NCBI RefSeq assembly: GCF_039904985.1
Contig: NZ_CP157006.1
Span: forward strand, 62,001 to 126,000
DNA from: Methylomonas sp. AM2-LC
Lineage (GTDB): Bacteria > Pseudomonadota > Gammaproteobacteria > Methylococcales > Methylomonadaceae
DNA: 64,000 nt
Direction of reading: 5' to 3'
Position numbers and translations under genes: made by a program. The notes below the pieces were generated by a model. That model made no database searches, was not told the DNA's origin, and saw only the letters and a program-made list of their open reading frames with translations. Numbering within the stretch: position 1 is the stretch's first letter; each line of letters begins with the position of its first letter. Shown one piece after another: positions 1 through 8,620 of the stretch.

Positions 1-38
1 TCCAAGCGTAAACACAAACCAAAACACTGAACAATTTG

Positions 39-1082
39 ATGAAAGTGAAAAAACTTCTGTTGACGAAGCTGCTTAAAACTGTTCAATGGGTGACGGTCAT
101 ACTTGTCGGCACAGTATTGTATTCAAGCCCCTCGCTATCCGAATCCTTCTTTGGGATTTCGGATAGCCGTGGTCGATTTTCTACTGATGATAGACCGTAT
201 TATGACGACAAGGAACGCGGCTGGTTTTTTTATGAGGAAGATCCTCCTCCGGAAATTGTTGAAGAAAGTCGTCCTCCTCGTATAGAACCAGTGATATCAA
301 AGCCATCCACGCCTGCAAAACCAAAGGCACAAAAGGAAAAACCTTTGTCATCGGAGTGGTTTAGGAAGCATATGGTTGAATACAGAGATGCTGCAGTCGA
401 CAATCCAACCAAGGAAAATGTAGCTAGATACATGTATCTACAGCGAGTAATGCTTGATAAGGCCGAGTTATTCACCGAGGCAACCAAACTAACTGTTATG
501 AATGACCCCGTTCTTGATGAGAATTCAAGAAGGCCAATTGCCACTTTTGGGGCGAATGCTATGGATGAAAATGCGAAAAAAGGGGTTGATTTCGCAGCAA
601 GAAAACTAGCGGATGTTGCTGGCCTTTGGTTTTTTTATTCTAGCACTTGTAATTTTTGTGACAAAGAAGCATCGGTTCTTAATGGTTTATCACATGCTTA
701 CGGATTCAAAGTAATGGCGATATCGCTAGATGGTGGACCTTTACCGAATGGATTATTTCCTGACTTTAGACTCGACCAAGGGCAGGGCGCAAAATTAGAT
801 GTACACGTTACGCCTACCATGTTTCTTGTAAATCCTAAACAAAAAGAGGGAATTATTAAGCTTGGGGAGGGATTAATTGCCGGTGATGAATTGATTAAAC
901 GCTCAATTGAGCTTGGCAATGAACGTGGATGGCTAGAAGTAAATGAATACAGAAATACGCTCAAAGCTAATCCTATCACTGTAAGCCAGGATGCAATTAA
1001 TAGTATCGATGAAAAAACCATCAACGATCCTAATAAACTCGTAAATTTAATACGCAATAATTTGAAAGGGCAGTTGAAATGA
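39..1082 (+). CDS. traF: Conjugal transfer protein TraF (thioredoxin-like)
   Basis: TraF is a periplasmic thioredoxin-fold protein needed for F-type pilus assembly. A hydrophobic N-terminal segment (about residues 15-30) looks like a signal peptide or anchor. A Pro/Lys-rich linker follows (about 70-105). The C-terminal half carries a CxxC active site, CNFC at about residue 205, in the context FYSSTCNFCDKE, and a cis-proline-type TPTMF stretch further on. Retention of both cysteines suggests a redox-active member, unlike F-plasmid TraF, which lacks the motif. The ATG at 39 is preferred over the TTG just before it. It heads the traF-EAL-traH-traG cluster, and its stop overlaps the next small ORF (ATGA). 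Family call is firm; redox activity is inferred. Confidence 0.9.
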   Translation: MKVKKLLLTKLLKTVQWVTVILVGTVLYSSPSLSESFFGISDSRGRFSTDDRPYYDDKERGWFFYEEDPPPEIVEESRPPRIEPVISKPSTPAKPKAQKEKPLSSEWFRKHMVEYRDAAVDNPTKENVARYMYLQRVMLDKAELFTEATKLTVMNDPVLDENSRRPIATFGANAMDENAKKGVDFAARKLADVAGLWFFYSSTCNFCDKEASVLNGLSHAYGFKVMAISLDGGPLPNGLFPDFRLDQGQGAKLDVHVTPTMFLVNPKQKEGIIKLGEGLIAGDELIKRSIELGNERGWLEVNEYRNTLKANPITVSQDAINSIDEKTINDPNKLVNLIRNNLKGQLK

Positions 1083-1213
1083 ATAGGGACCCTGAAGAAA
1101 AAGCTATAAAAACTGAAGAAATAAATAGTTTTATCAATTGTTTTAATAATCTATCGAAAGGACTATCTTTTTGGCGTTCTTTCGATAGTGCAATTTATTG
1201 CTTATTTCCGTAG
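1079..1213 (+). CDS. Small ORF translationally coupled to traF
   Basis: A 44-residue ORF (starts MNRDPEEKAIKTEE) whose ATG overlaps the traF stop as ATGA, the usual sign of translational coupling. I do not recognise it and it has no membrane segment. A perfect 10-bp inverted repeat, CTATCGAAAG (1151-1160) and CTTTCGATAG (1179-1188), lies inside its 3' half with no T-tract after it. The repeat might be an attenuator or mRNA-stability structure rather than part of a gene. Confidence 0.4.
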   Translation: MNRDPEEKAIKTEEINSFINCFNNLSKGLSFWRSFDSAIYCLFP

Positions 1214-1249
1214 GATTTCTAAACAGTAAAATTGAAGAAAATTATAAAT

Positions 1250-2008
1250 ATGGATAACAAACTTTTATTACCAAAATATACTCCCCGATTTGACTTATCA
1301 AGCATGAAAGTAATCGGATTACAAGTCAATATGATGCACGTGTCTCACAAGTTGACTGTTATGGAGGTAGCGGATTTTATGCTGTCTAAAAAAGGTGATG
1401 AATGGATTAGTGAACTAAAAAGAAATATTTTGAAGTGGTCGTCTTTAATACAAAAAGACATTAATGTTATTTTTGAAATAAGTGGGTTAATTAGATCTGA
1501 AAGGGCGATAAATCTAGCTGAAAAATTTAGATCATCATTTCCCAATGAAATTGAAATAATGATTAATTCTGATAATTTGAGTTACGAATCATTACTGGAG
1601 TTTATTAATGAATTTTCAAAAGAAATTCCCAGAAAAATAAAAATCGGTTTATCAACAAAAGATCCATTTCAATTTGATGCGAAAACCATTCCTTCACTTG
1701 TCAGTGTTTTTGAGTTTAAAAGCGGACAGATTGCCAAAGCAAAGGAAGATATTATGCTTTCCGCAAAAACTAGAGAATTTATTTCAGAATTAAAATTAAA
1801 AGAAGTATCAATAGTTGTAAACGACTTAAATTCAAGAGGTGATGTGTCTTGCGCAATTCTTGCAGGTGGTGATTATGGACAAGGGTATTTTCTTTCAAGA
1901 GAAAGTGTTAGCCGAACAAAATCGACCAACGAAATATTTGATCCTTTATTGTATTTTCAATTTAGAGATAAGCCCGATCGAAGCATCGGACAATTCATTA
2001 CAGTTTAG
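1250..2008 (+). CDS. Degenerate EAL-domain protein in the tra operon
   Basis: About 252 residues matching the EAL (c-di-GMP phosphodiesterase) fold in its C-terminal half. A strand-helix series ends in GGDYGQGYFLS, the family's terminal G-D-x-x-Q-G-Y signature. The catalytic features are missing: the EAL position reads about VIGLQVNMM, and the usual DD and ExxE motifs are not visible. I infer a catalytically dead EAL domain that may bind c-di-GMP or a protein. It lies between traF and traH with an abutting downstream gene, so it is probably co-transcribed. An upstream TTG (1232) would add six residues. The family call rests mainly on the terminal signature and layout. Confidence 0.6.
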   Translation: MDNKLLLPKYTPRFDLSSMKVIGLQVNMMHVSHKLTVMEVADFMLSKKGDEWISELKRNILKWSSLIQKDINVIFEISGLIRSERAINLAEKFRSSFPNEIEIMINSDNLSYESLLEFINEFSKEIPRKIKIGLSTKDPFQFDAKTIPSLVSVFEFKSGQIAKAKEDIMLSAKTREFISELKLKEVSIVVNDLNSRGDVSCAILAGGDYGQGYFLSRESVSRTKSTNEIFDPLLYFQFRDKPDRSIGQFITV

Positions 2009-2017
2009 CTACATTGG

Positions 2018-3412
2018 ATGATTACTGTGAAAAAAAAACAATTTCTTTTATTCATAACACTCATTGGCATCATTAACACGGTAAGTGCCAATCTAAATGA
2101 GGAAATGGCAGGCGTATTTGGGGACTTAATTAACGTAACTCCTGCGGGTTCATACAATACACAACGTCGCGGTGTGATTGCGGGCGGCAGTATATCCATG
2201 AGAACTCAAACAATGAACCCTAATTTGATTTCTTTTACGCCACCAAGTATCAACGCAGGATGTGGCGGTATCGATCTGTATGGGGGATCTTTCAGCTGGA
2301 TCAATGGCGCACAATTTACACAAATGTTACGTAATATTGCGCAAGCTTCTGGGGGTTATGCATTTCATTTGGCTATTGAAGGAATGTGCCCAACCTGTGC
2401 ACAGGTTATGGATAAACTGCAAGATGATGTTAATAAAATTAACGCCATGATGAAAAACTCATGCACCGCTGCAAAACAGATAGACGACATGATAGGTGTA
2501 TCAACCGCAGCAACGGGGATAGATACCTATGTTCAGAATAAAACTGCTTGGCTGCTTGGAAAGCAAGGTATTGTAAGTGACTGGCTAAAACCTCTAGACC
2601 CTTCCAACGCAACAACTGCGACACAAACAGCTGCTCAAAATGGAGTGACTAATCAAATTACAGGAAATGTAATATGGGCAGCTCTAACACAAAGTAATGT
2701 TCAAAACTGGTTCTCTAAAAACTCAACCAATCCAACGCAAATGAACCAAGCGCTTATGAGTCTAACTGGTGCCCCTATATTAGGAAATAATGGTGATGGT
2801 ACCGACGTTCTTCAGTACGTTGCTCCAAGTATTCTTAATGTAGCTGATTTTGTCGAAGGTGGAGATGTCAAAATTTACCAGTGTGAAAGCGCTGCTTGCT
2901 TGCTTCCCGGTGGAATTAAAAACACAAAAGTAATTACTTTAATAGGAATGCGCACAAGAGTAAAAGATATTTTGTATGGTGGAGGTACAAATCCAGGCGG
3001 CTCTGGATTATTGAATGCGTATTATCAAAGAAAAGCAAGTGGAATTGTATTTAGCGCATCAGAGAAAGCATTCATTGAAGCGGCAAATCCTGGCGCATTG
3101 GCTTTAATAAGGTCGGTGGGAACAGAAACTGGGACAGTGGGCGTAATAGGCGAACAATTGGCCGATGTATTATCCAGAACCATGGTTAAAAACTTGATCG
3201 AAGATATGTATACAGCGGTATCGAGAAGTGTTGCTTTGGCTGATTCACCCATGTTAGGCAAAGCAATGGACACAATGAAGGATGTTAGAGTTCAAATGGA
3301 TTCTGAAATGAAGATTGCTGCAGATTCAACTGAAGCCATCAATGTAATTATTAGTGTACATCACAACATTAAAGAATCACTCAAGAATAGATTACAAAAC
3401 CAAACTAAATAA
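2018..3412 (+). CDS. traH: Conjugal transfer protein TraH
   Basis: TraH is a periplasmic/outer-membrane-associated F-type pilus assembly protein that works with TraF, TraW, TrbC and TraG. The 464-residue length fits the family. A hydrophobic signal peptide (residues about 7-25) is followed by the family features GCGGIDLYGGSFSWING and later IEGMCPTCAQVMDKLQ with a Cys pair. A C-terminal amphipathic segment rich in KxxxD patterns suggests coiled coil. It starts 9 bp after the EAL-like gene and ends 5 bp before traG, so one operon. Confident call from length, motifs and neighbours. Confidence 0.93.
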   Translation: MITVKKKQFLLFITLIGIINTVSANLNEEMAGVFGDLINVTPAGSYNTQRRGVIAGGSISMRTQTMNPNLISFTPPSINAGCGGIDLYGGSFSWINGAQFTQMLRNIAQASGGYAFHLAIEGMCPTCAQVMDKLQDDVNKINAMMKNSCTAAKQIDDMIGVSTAATGIDTYVQNKTAWLLGKQGIVSDWLKPLDPSNATTATQTAAQNGVTNQITGNVIWAALTQSNVQNWFSKNSTNPTQMNQALMSLTGAPILGNNGDGTDVLQYVAPSILNVADFVEGGDVKIYQCESAACLLPGGIKNTKVITLIGMRTRVKDILYGGGTNPGGSGLLNAYYQRKASGIVFSASEKAFIEAANPGALALIRSVGTETGTVGVIGEQLADVLSRTMVKNLIEDMYTAVSRSVALADSPMLGKAMDTMKDVRVQMDSEMKIAADSTEAINVIISVHHNIKESLKNRLQNQTK

Positions 3413-3417
3413 AAATT

Positions 3418-6400
3418 ATGAGCTTCAATATAATCAGTATCGGCGATGCAGAGATGTTATACCGCGCTTTTAATGGTGTGGCAATGATATTTAATGGCAA
3501 TATCATGGACAAACTGATTGCATCAGGGTTTATTCTGGGGACAATAATTACGGCAACTTCGTATGTTACTACGTTTCAGTTGTCACTAAATAGTATGCTT
3601 GCAGGGATAGTCATGTATATGACTCTGTTTATACCGCACGATGCTGTAACGATAGAAGATGCTTATACTGGACAGGTATATGTAGTTTCAAACATACCCA
3701 TAGGGGTTGCTGCGCCACTTTCAATTGTATCGCAAATGGGCGTTACAATGACAACCTACTTTGAAACCGCATTCTCTTTGCCTGGACAGGCTCAATTATT
3801 AGCGAATGGATACCTAAATTCACTGAATGTTTTACTTCAGTTAAGAAAGATTGGTACCAATGGAACAGCAAGATCAGACCAAAGCGGGCTTGGTGATTTA
3901 GGCGCGACATTAAATGAATACGTTGACACATGTGTTGGTTTCGATCTTGAGCAAACAATTGCTCCGCCCGAAGTAACGCGCGAAAAGATAAACAAAGCGG
4001 ATGATCTTTGGGCCGCACTCGCGACAACGTTAATCAATATGGATATAAATGTAAATCTACCTGGCGCTACTTCGTCTTCACAGAAGAACTGTAATGATGC
4101 GTATGTAGCGATATCTGATTATTTTAAGACTGATGCAGGAGCCGCATTTTTGGATAATCAAGTTGCTGCAACCATGGGCATTGCTAATGGTGAAGATACG
4201 GCAGCAAATCAAATAGGAAACGCAGCCAGTGCTCTATCTTTGAATGGCATTAATGCCCAAACTTGGATGCAAAATGCATTACTAGCAAGTTATCTAAGAG
4301 ATGGCCCCGTTGCTTATATAAAAAGACCTGCTATTGAAAATATGAATTTGCAGTGGGCAAGTGAACAAAGCATGTTTAATCAAATAGAGCGTCCATTACT
4401 CGCTTTTATTGAAATGTTTACAGTTGCAATTTCACCTATTGTTGCATTTTTAGTGGTTTTAGGTGCTGCTGGAATTGGAATGATCACTCGATATATCCAG
4501 TTGATGTTATGGATTTCTTTATGGGGTCCATTGCTGGCAGTATGTAATTTATATATCACAGTAGTGGTTACTCGGTTAATGAAAGCATTAGCATCTCAAG
4601 CAGAAGCAAATGGTGGCACTATACAGGCCATGGCTATTCATGATGATTTTTATGTTAATTTGGAAACATGGCTATCTGCAGGTGGCATGCTGGCTTCAAG
4701 CGTCCCGGCTCTTTCATTAATGATCGTCTATGGTGGGGCTGTAGCAGCAACAAACCTTTCCTCTCGAATGACTTCTGCCGCGAGTAGTAGCGCAAATGTG
4801 GGTAGCATGGCCCCCCCTCCATTGACCGTTGATTCTCCTATGAAAGTTGATAGCAAAGGAAACTTTAATGCCAACACAGCCGGAACAAAAACCGGTATGG
4901 CATCAACCATGATCAGTACTGCTCAAGATATGTCCAGTGCAGTCTCAAGTAAACGTGAAGCAGCGAGTTCAGCAGGCAAAAACTTTACGCAAGCAACGGC
5001 AAATATGAATCAAATTTCATCTAAAACAGGTACAAGTACAGCCGTAGGAAAAAAGGTAGCAGAGAGCGTTGGGTCACAAGTAAGTGCTGCTAATAGTACG
5101 AGTGTCGGTTCTGGCGGATCAACCAGTACAATGTCAAGTTTAAGCGACAAGGAATCTGCATCAATACAGAACACAGCTGGTGCAGCGGCAAAGGCAGGTA
5201 CGCCTGCCAGAATGATTGGAGCGGCTGTATCATTGGGACTTCAAGCCAGTGCCGGTACATCTAAAGAAAGAGCGGATATACTTGGAAATATGGCCCAAGC
5301 AACATATGGATCACAATCTACCGCACAAGATGTGCAATCAGCATCATTCCAATCTGAACAGTCCGAACAAACAATGAGCACTAGCGAGAAGGCGAAGATG
5401 CAAGCTACTTCAGAAGCATTCAATAGTGCATTGACGACAGGCATAGCAGCAAGTGAAGCATACACCCAAGCAGCTTCTGAACAAACAAGTATGGGTGCAG
5501 GATACACAGGCTCATTCCAACAAGTGGCTAGTAAATTGGCCAGTTCACAATCAAGCATACGTGCATTAAATTTAGCAGATCAAGAAATGCTGTCAAGTAT
5601 GGGTAGTGCCGATTATGCTGATCTAAAGGGTCAATCTGCAAAAGCAATTAATGCTTCAAGTGCTATTTTAAGTGGTCAGCAATCTGATGCATTAAATAAA
5701 TTTTTAACGCTTAGAGCTCACGATCCTGCTGCAGCCGCACAGATACTTAATGACGCAGTTATGCCGCCAAATAGCAATGGTGGTGGAAGTGGCGTTAGTT
5801 TTGGTGCACATGAATTTCAAGGAGGAAAAGGGATTGGGGATATTGTTAGCCCCGAACAAACTGCCAACATGGAAGCTAGATCTCGATTTAACGGTTCAGG
5901 TGGTCATGGTATTGAACACGAAGTTGATGGAGATGGTTCACCTGGTTCACCTGGTTCACATGGTTCACATGGTTCATCTAAAAAGATTGGTAGTACGGGC
6001 AATCACAATTCTGGATACGAACACGGTGGTTCGTCAAAAGGTAATCACCCTTCAGGATCGAATTCTGGTGGTGCGACTAAATCATCAACTAATGTAAGTG
6101 GCGGTGGAACTGGAAATTTAACATTTGAATCTGTTCAAGCAAGTGCTAAAGCAATTAAAGATCAGAGTGAAAATGCTAAGGCCTATGCTTCTGCAAATCC
6201 ATTAAAAACAGGCGTAGATGGTTTGGATACAAGTAATACATATGAGCACGGAAAAATTGCTGCCGGAAACCTTGCAAAAGGAGGCGCCGATGTTGCAGTT
6301 GGTATTGGCAATGATGTCTTATCAGCGGGTCAAAAATTCACAGACGGAGCAAAACAAGTGCTGCACGCAGGAGCTGTCACCGGCAATACTGGTGTGGCAG

Positions 6401-6519
6401 TGGTTCAAGATGCGATAACCCATCTAGTGACTGGTGATAACCCCGCTCCTGCACATAGATCTGTCAGTAATACCGATGTACCAGTAATTGAAAAACCAGA
6501 TAGTAATTCAAATAAATAA
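3418..6519 (+). CDS. traG: Mating-pair stabilization protein TraG
   Basis: TraG is a large inner-membrane protein that acts in pilus assembly (N-terminal part) and mating-pair stabilization (C-terminal part). Here it has 1033 residues. Hydrophobic segments near residues 35-65 and three more around 330-460 (FTVAISPIVAFLVVLGAAG, LMLWISLWGPLLAVCNLYI) match the TraG_N layout. From about residue 480 it turns into a long Ser/Ala/Gln-rich, probably helical periplasmic region. A low-complexity Gly/Ser/His stretch near 835-900 contains GS[P/H] triplet repeats encoded by 9-bp units (about 5932-5977). It directly follows traH. The low-complexity tail is unlike F TraG and may evolve fast. Confidence 0.92.
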   Translation: MSFNIISIGDAEMLYRAFNGVAMIFNGNIMDKLIASGFILGTIITATSYVTTFQLSLNSMLAGIVMYMTLFIPHDAVTIEDAYTGQVYVVSNIPIGVAAPLSIVSQMGVTMTTYFETAFSLPGQAQLLANGYLNSLNVLLQLRKIGTNGTARSDQSGLGDLGATLNEYVDTCVGFDLEQTIAPPEVTREKINKADDLWAALATTLINMDINVNLPGATSSSQKNCNDAYVAISDYFKTDAGAAFLDNQVAATMGIANGEDTAANQIGNAASALSLNGINAQTWMQNALLASYLRDGPVAYIKRPAIENMNLQWASEQSMFNQIERPLLAFIEMFTVAISPIVAFLVVLGAAGIGMITRYIQLMLWISLWGPLLAVCNLYITVVVTRLMKALASQAEANGGTIQAMAIHDDFYVNLETWLSAGGMLASSVPALSLMIVYGGAVAATNLSSRMTSAASSSANVGSMAPPPLTVDSPMKVDSKGNFNANTAGTKTGMASTMISTAQDMSSAVSSKREAASSAGKNFTQATANMNQISSKTGTSTAVGKKVAESVGSQVSAANSTSVGSGGSTSTMSSLSDKESASIQNTAGAAAKAGTPARMIGAAVSLGLQASAGTSKERADILGNMAQATYGSQSTAQDVQSASFQSEQSEQTMSTSEKAKMQATSEAFNSALTTGIAASEAYTQAASEQTSMGAGYTGSFQQVASKLASSQSSIRALNLADQEMLSSMGSADYADLKGQSAKAINASSAILSGQQSDALNKFLTLRAHDPAAAAQILNDAVMPPNSNGGGSGVSFGAHEFQGGKGIGDIVSPEQTANMEARSRFNGSGGHGIEHEVDGDGSPGSPGSHGSHGSSKKIGSTGNHNSGYEHGGSSKGNHPSGSNSGGATKSSTNVSGGGTGNLTFESVQASAKAIKDQSENAKAYASANPLKTGVDGLDTSNTYEHGKIAAGNLAKGGADVAVGIGNDVLSAGQKFTDGAKQVLHAGAVTGNTGVAVVQDAITHLVTGDNPAPAHRSVSNTDVPVIEKPDSNSNK

Positions 6520-6562
6520 CCGGCAAATAGCCAGAATATCAACCTAAAAAGAGGAAATTAGT

Positions 6563-6937
6563 ATGAGTTTCGGAAAAAAGAAACCTAGCAGTGACATTAA
6601 ATTGAATAGAAAGGACTATGAAAAAAACCAAAAAAAAATTGGTAATGAATTTGAAAGGCTAATGGCAAGCTATAAACAAGATTTTGATAGCAGAGAATTT
6701 AAACAATCCATTGATTCTGATCGTATTTCTGTCGTACTGACTGGAAATAGACAAGTAAAATCAATTCATGTTGATCAAGAACTTTTGTCGACAAATTGGG
6801 AAAATGTTGAAGAAAATCTGGTTACAGCAATCAATCAATGTATTAGCGATATTCACATTGCTGATGTGGAGTTAATGAAATTAGTTCAGGATGAACTTGC
6901 TGACAACCTGGAAAATATTCTAAAAAAATCGGCCTAA
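6563..6937 (+). CDS. YbaB/EbfC-like small protein
   Basis: A 124-residue protein resembling the YbaB/EbfC nucleoid-associated fold. It has a charged N-terminal helix, then VVLTGNRQVKSIHVDQELL and ENVEENLVTAINQCISDI, which match the family pattern of a beta pair (G-x-x-x-V-x-x-V-x-I-D-P) followed by a helix with A-x-N. Good SD (GAGGAAAT) before ATG. It is the last gene of the traF-traG run, 43 bp after traG. DNA binding is a family expectation; a specific role in transfer is unknown. An odd member for this place, so a conjugation-specific variant is possible. Confidence 0.55.
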   Translation: MSFGKKKPSSDIKLNRKDYEKNQKKIGNEFERLMASYKQDFDSREFKQSIDSDRISVVLTGNRQVKSIHVDQELLSTNWENVEENLVTAINQCISDIHIADVELMKLVQDELADNLENILKKSA

Positions 6938-6998
6938 ATGAGAAATCTAGTTTACTAGTTTTAAATTCATACAAATAAAAACAGAAATTACTCAGGTG

Positions 6999-7077
6999 CT
7001 TGGTCGGCTAACTGAATGGTGGTCTCATTGGTCCGTTGCTGGGTATGCATTCATTGCATACTCTACGGGTGACCAGG
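6999..7077 (+). other. Candidate structured RNA or terminator region
   Basis: The 257-bp gap between the YbaB-like gene and the exported-protein gene holds nested inverted repeats. Outer arms are CTTGGTC (6999-7005) and GACCAGG (7071-7077), 7 bp with one G-U. Inner arms are GTATGCA (7043-7049) and TGCATAC (7055-7061) with a 5-nt loop. No T-tract follows. It could be an operon-end structure or a 5' regulatory RNA of the downstream gene. Confidence 0.3.
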
Positions 7078-7194
7078 CTAATTGTACTAGAGCATTACCC
7101 ATAAAAATTTATAGAACGTTTTAATTTATCTAGATAACTATTTAAGTTTTATCTATAAATTGAAATACAAACTGCTTTAAACAAGGAGTACGAA

Positions 7195-7884
7195 ATGGCA
7201 CAAAAAAACACTTTTACACATTATCTGTTGGCTCTAATCTGTAGTCAATTTATGTTAATGTCCGCACATGCCAACGATATATTATCATCTAGCAATAACC
7301 AGCCTGTGACACCAGCAAACGAAATTTTCACGACAATCTTTACCAAGCCTTTAAACGGAACAAATGCAGAATTAGTGTTTGATTTTAACGCTGGCAATGG
7401 ACACCTACCCAACTCGGTCACTATTACCAACTTTATGACTGACGGCATTCAGTCGCAGGTTAATTCCACTGTAATAGGTGATGTAACCGGGAATCTCTCT
7501 TCCACAGTTACCCTTAATAACACACAGCATCATAATGAGGTTATCCAACCTATTACCTTGGGTAACACCATAGGCTTTAGTTTCGAAACAACGAATAATA
7601 ATGACCCCACTGCGACTATAGCCGATGCATTTTCAGTTTATTTACTCGATGCTAATGGTCAAAGTCTGTTTACCACGACAGATAAAAGCGGGGCTAATTC
7701 GTTGCTAACCTATACTTTTGATGGCGGATTCACTATGAATCACGCCACAGCCGATATTAGTAATCCTGTCACTTGGGCAATAGCTATGTCTGGGCCAGTG
7801 CTTGCTACGCCGCTACCGGGTGCTTTGTGGTTATTTGCTACAGCATTCATCGGTTTTTGTTTAAGACAAAGTCGTCGTTGTTGA
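7195..7884 (+). CDS. Exported protein with PEP-CTERM-like tail
   Basis: A 229-residue secreted protein. A signal peptide covers about residues 1-26 (ends MSAHA|ND). The middle is a Thr/Asn-rich beta-strand domain, and the tail (TPLPGALWLFATAFIGFCLRQ then Arg-rich) has the tripartite form of PEP-CTERM sorting signals: P-L-P-G motif, hydrophobic helix, basic end. Such tails are processed by exosortase and are common in methanotrophs; no exosortase gene is in this window. SD AAGGAG is well placed. The function of the beta domain is unknown. Confidence 0.75.
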   Translation: MAQKNTFTHYLLALICSQFMLMSAHANDILSSSNNQPVTPANEIFTTIFTKPLNGTNAELVFDFNAGNGHLPNSVTITNFMTDGIQSQVNSTVIGDVTGNLSSTVTLNNTQHHNEVIQPITLGNTIGFSFETTNNNDPTATIADAFSVYLLDANGQSLFTTTDKSGANSLLTYTFDGGFTMNHATADISNPVTWAIAMSGPVLATPLPGALWLFATAFIGFCLRQSRRC

Positions 7885-7895
7885 GTTCCGGGCAT

Positions 7896-7935
7896 AGCCC
7901 ACACCTTCAGTCATCAGTGGCAGAAAGCGTGGGCT
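7896..7935. terminator. Hairpin between convergent genes
   Basis: AGCCCAC (7896-7902) and GTGGGCT (7929-7935) form a perfect 7-bp stem in the gap between the converging genes at 7195-7884 and 8000-8377. No clear T-tract on either side, so terminator function is only probable. Confidence 0.4.
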
Positions 7936-7999
7936 TCAACATTATCCATAGAAGTATCGTTGTTAAGACTCAACCAGCTCTCTTTCAAATAATTGTCAA

Positions 8000-8377
8000 T
8001 CATCGAGCATGGGGAACAACAGCCATATCGTCAGCAATAGCCTCTCCAACATGATGAATAGCACTACTCAATTGGGTAAACATTTGTTGTTCAGCTAATC
8101 GTGAATTGGCATCCGGCATAATGACAGCCTTAGTTCCGTAGCGCATAACCGAAGAAACCCTTGCTGATAATACGCCTGGTACACTGGCAGCAAAATTATC
8201 AAAGTCATTCGCAGCCAACTCCAAATTTGGATTGGTATTGTAGTGATCCAATGTATCAGGAATCGAATGATTGGGTGAAAAAGCAACAATGGGTTTAGTT
8301 TCGTCAACACCAGGAATATTGGCCGCGCCATAAATTAGTGCGCCTGAAACAAGAACGCTTTTTACAAGGGTTAACAT
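8000..8377 (-). CDS. Small exported protein under c-di-GMP riboswitch
   Basis: A 125-residue protein with a hydrophobic N-terminus (MLTLVKSVLVSGALIYGAA), probably a signal peptide or anchor, and a soluble remainder with no motif I recognise. Its 5' leader carries a c-di-GMP-I riboswitch and a hairpin that buries the SD, so expression should follow cellular c-di-GMP. It faces the PEP-CTERM-like gene tail to tail. A surface, adhesion or biofilm role is a guess from the riboswitch alone. Confidence 0.7.
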   Translation of the reverse strand: MLTLVKSVLVSGALIYGAANIPGVDETKPIVAFSPNHSIPDTLDHYNTNPNLELAANDFDNFAASVPGVLSARVSSVMRYGTKAVIMPDANSRLAEQQMFTQLSSAIHHVGEAIADDMAVVPHAR

Positions 8378-8380
8378 GAG

Positions 8381-8406
8381 CTGTCTCCTGATATTAGGTG
8401 AGACAG
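8381..8406 (-). promoter_or_regulatory. SD-sequestering hairpin
   Basis: On the minus strand CTGTCTC (8406-8400) pairs with GAGACAG (8387-8381). The 3' arm overlaps the AGGAG SD of the gene starting at 8377. This is the likely expression platform of the upstream c-di-GMP riboswitch, acting on translation. Confidence 0.6.
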
Positions 8407-8454
8407 GGAAGAGGGAGTTTATCGTGGAGGGCTGGAGGCTACTGCTTTCAGTCT

Positions 8455-8552
8455 CGCGACTCTGGTAATCCCGCTGCCCCTGACATTTTTTATCATGGGT
8501 CGGTAACTTTGCGTCCCAGCCTCACGACTGGTTTGCCATTTTCTGTCACACA
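8455..8552 (-). ncRNA. Cyclic di-GMP-I (GEMM-I) riboswitch
   Basis: Read on the minus strand, the leader has the GEMM-I landmarks in order. First comes GGCAAACC, then a stem CCAGTC-GTGA-GGCTGG closed by a GNRA loop. GGGACGCAAAG follows, then a second stem region (ACCGACCC ... GGGGCAGCGG), then GGGATTACC. GNRA loop plus GACGCAAAG and the GCAGCGGG segment are the ligand-pocket hallmarks of this class. It lies about 75 nt upstream of the start codon at 8377. Exact ends are approximate. Confidence 0.88.
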
Positions 8553-8620
8553 ACTTTTTAAGTTGATTACATTATAGTGAACAAAACTGTAATAACCATG
8601 ATGTGTTTCACAATTCTAAA

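Noticed and set aside
3743..4037. Minus-strand ORFs inside traG
   Set aside because: Shadow frames of a well-supported gene; no SD and no recognisable protein.
5932..5977. Tandem 9-bp repeats in traG as a regulatory or CRISPR-like repeat
   Set aside because: In frame, encode GS[P/H] triplets, and belong to the low-complexity tail of TraG.
5750..6418. Alternative plus-strand ORFs within the 3' part of traG
   Set aside because: Low-complexity shadows (VHLVHMVHM-type peptides) of the Gly/Ser/His-rich region.
8095..8331. Overlapping minus-strand ORF in the riboswitch-controlled gene
   Set aside because: Out of frame with the SD and start set by the riboswitch leader; no protein features.
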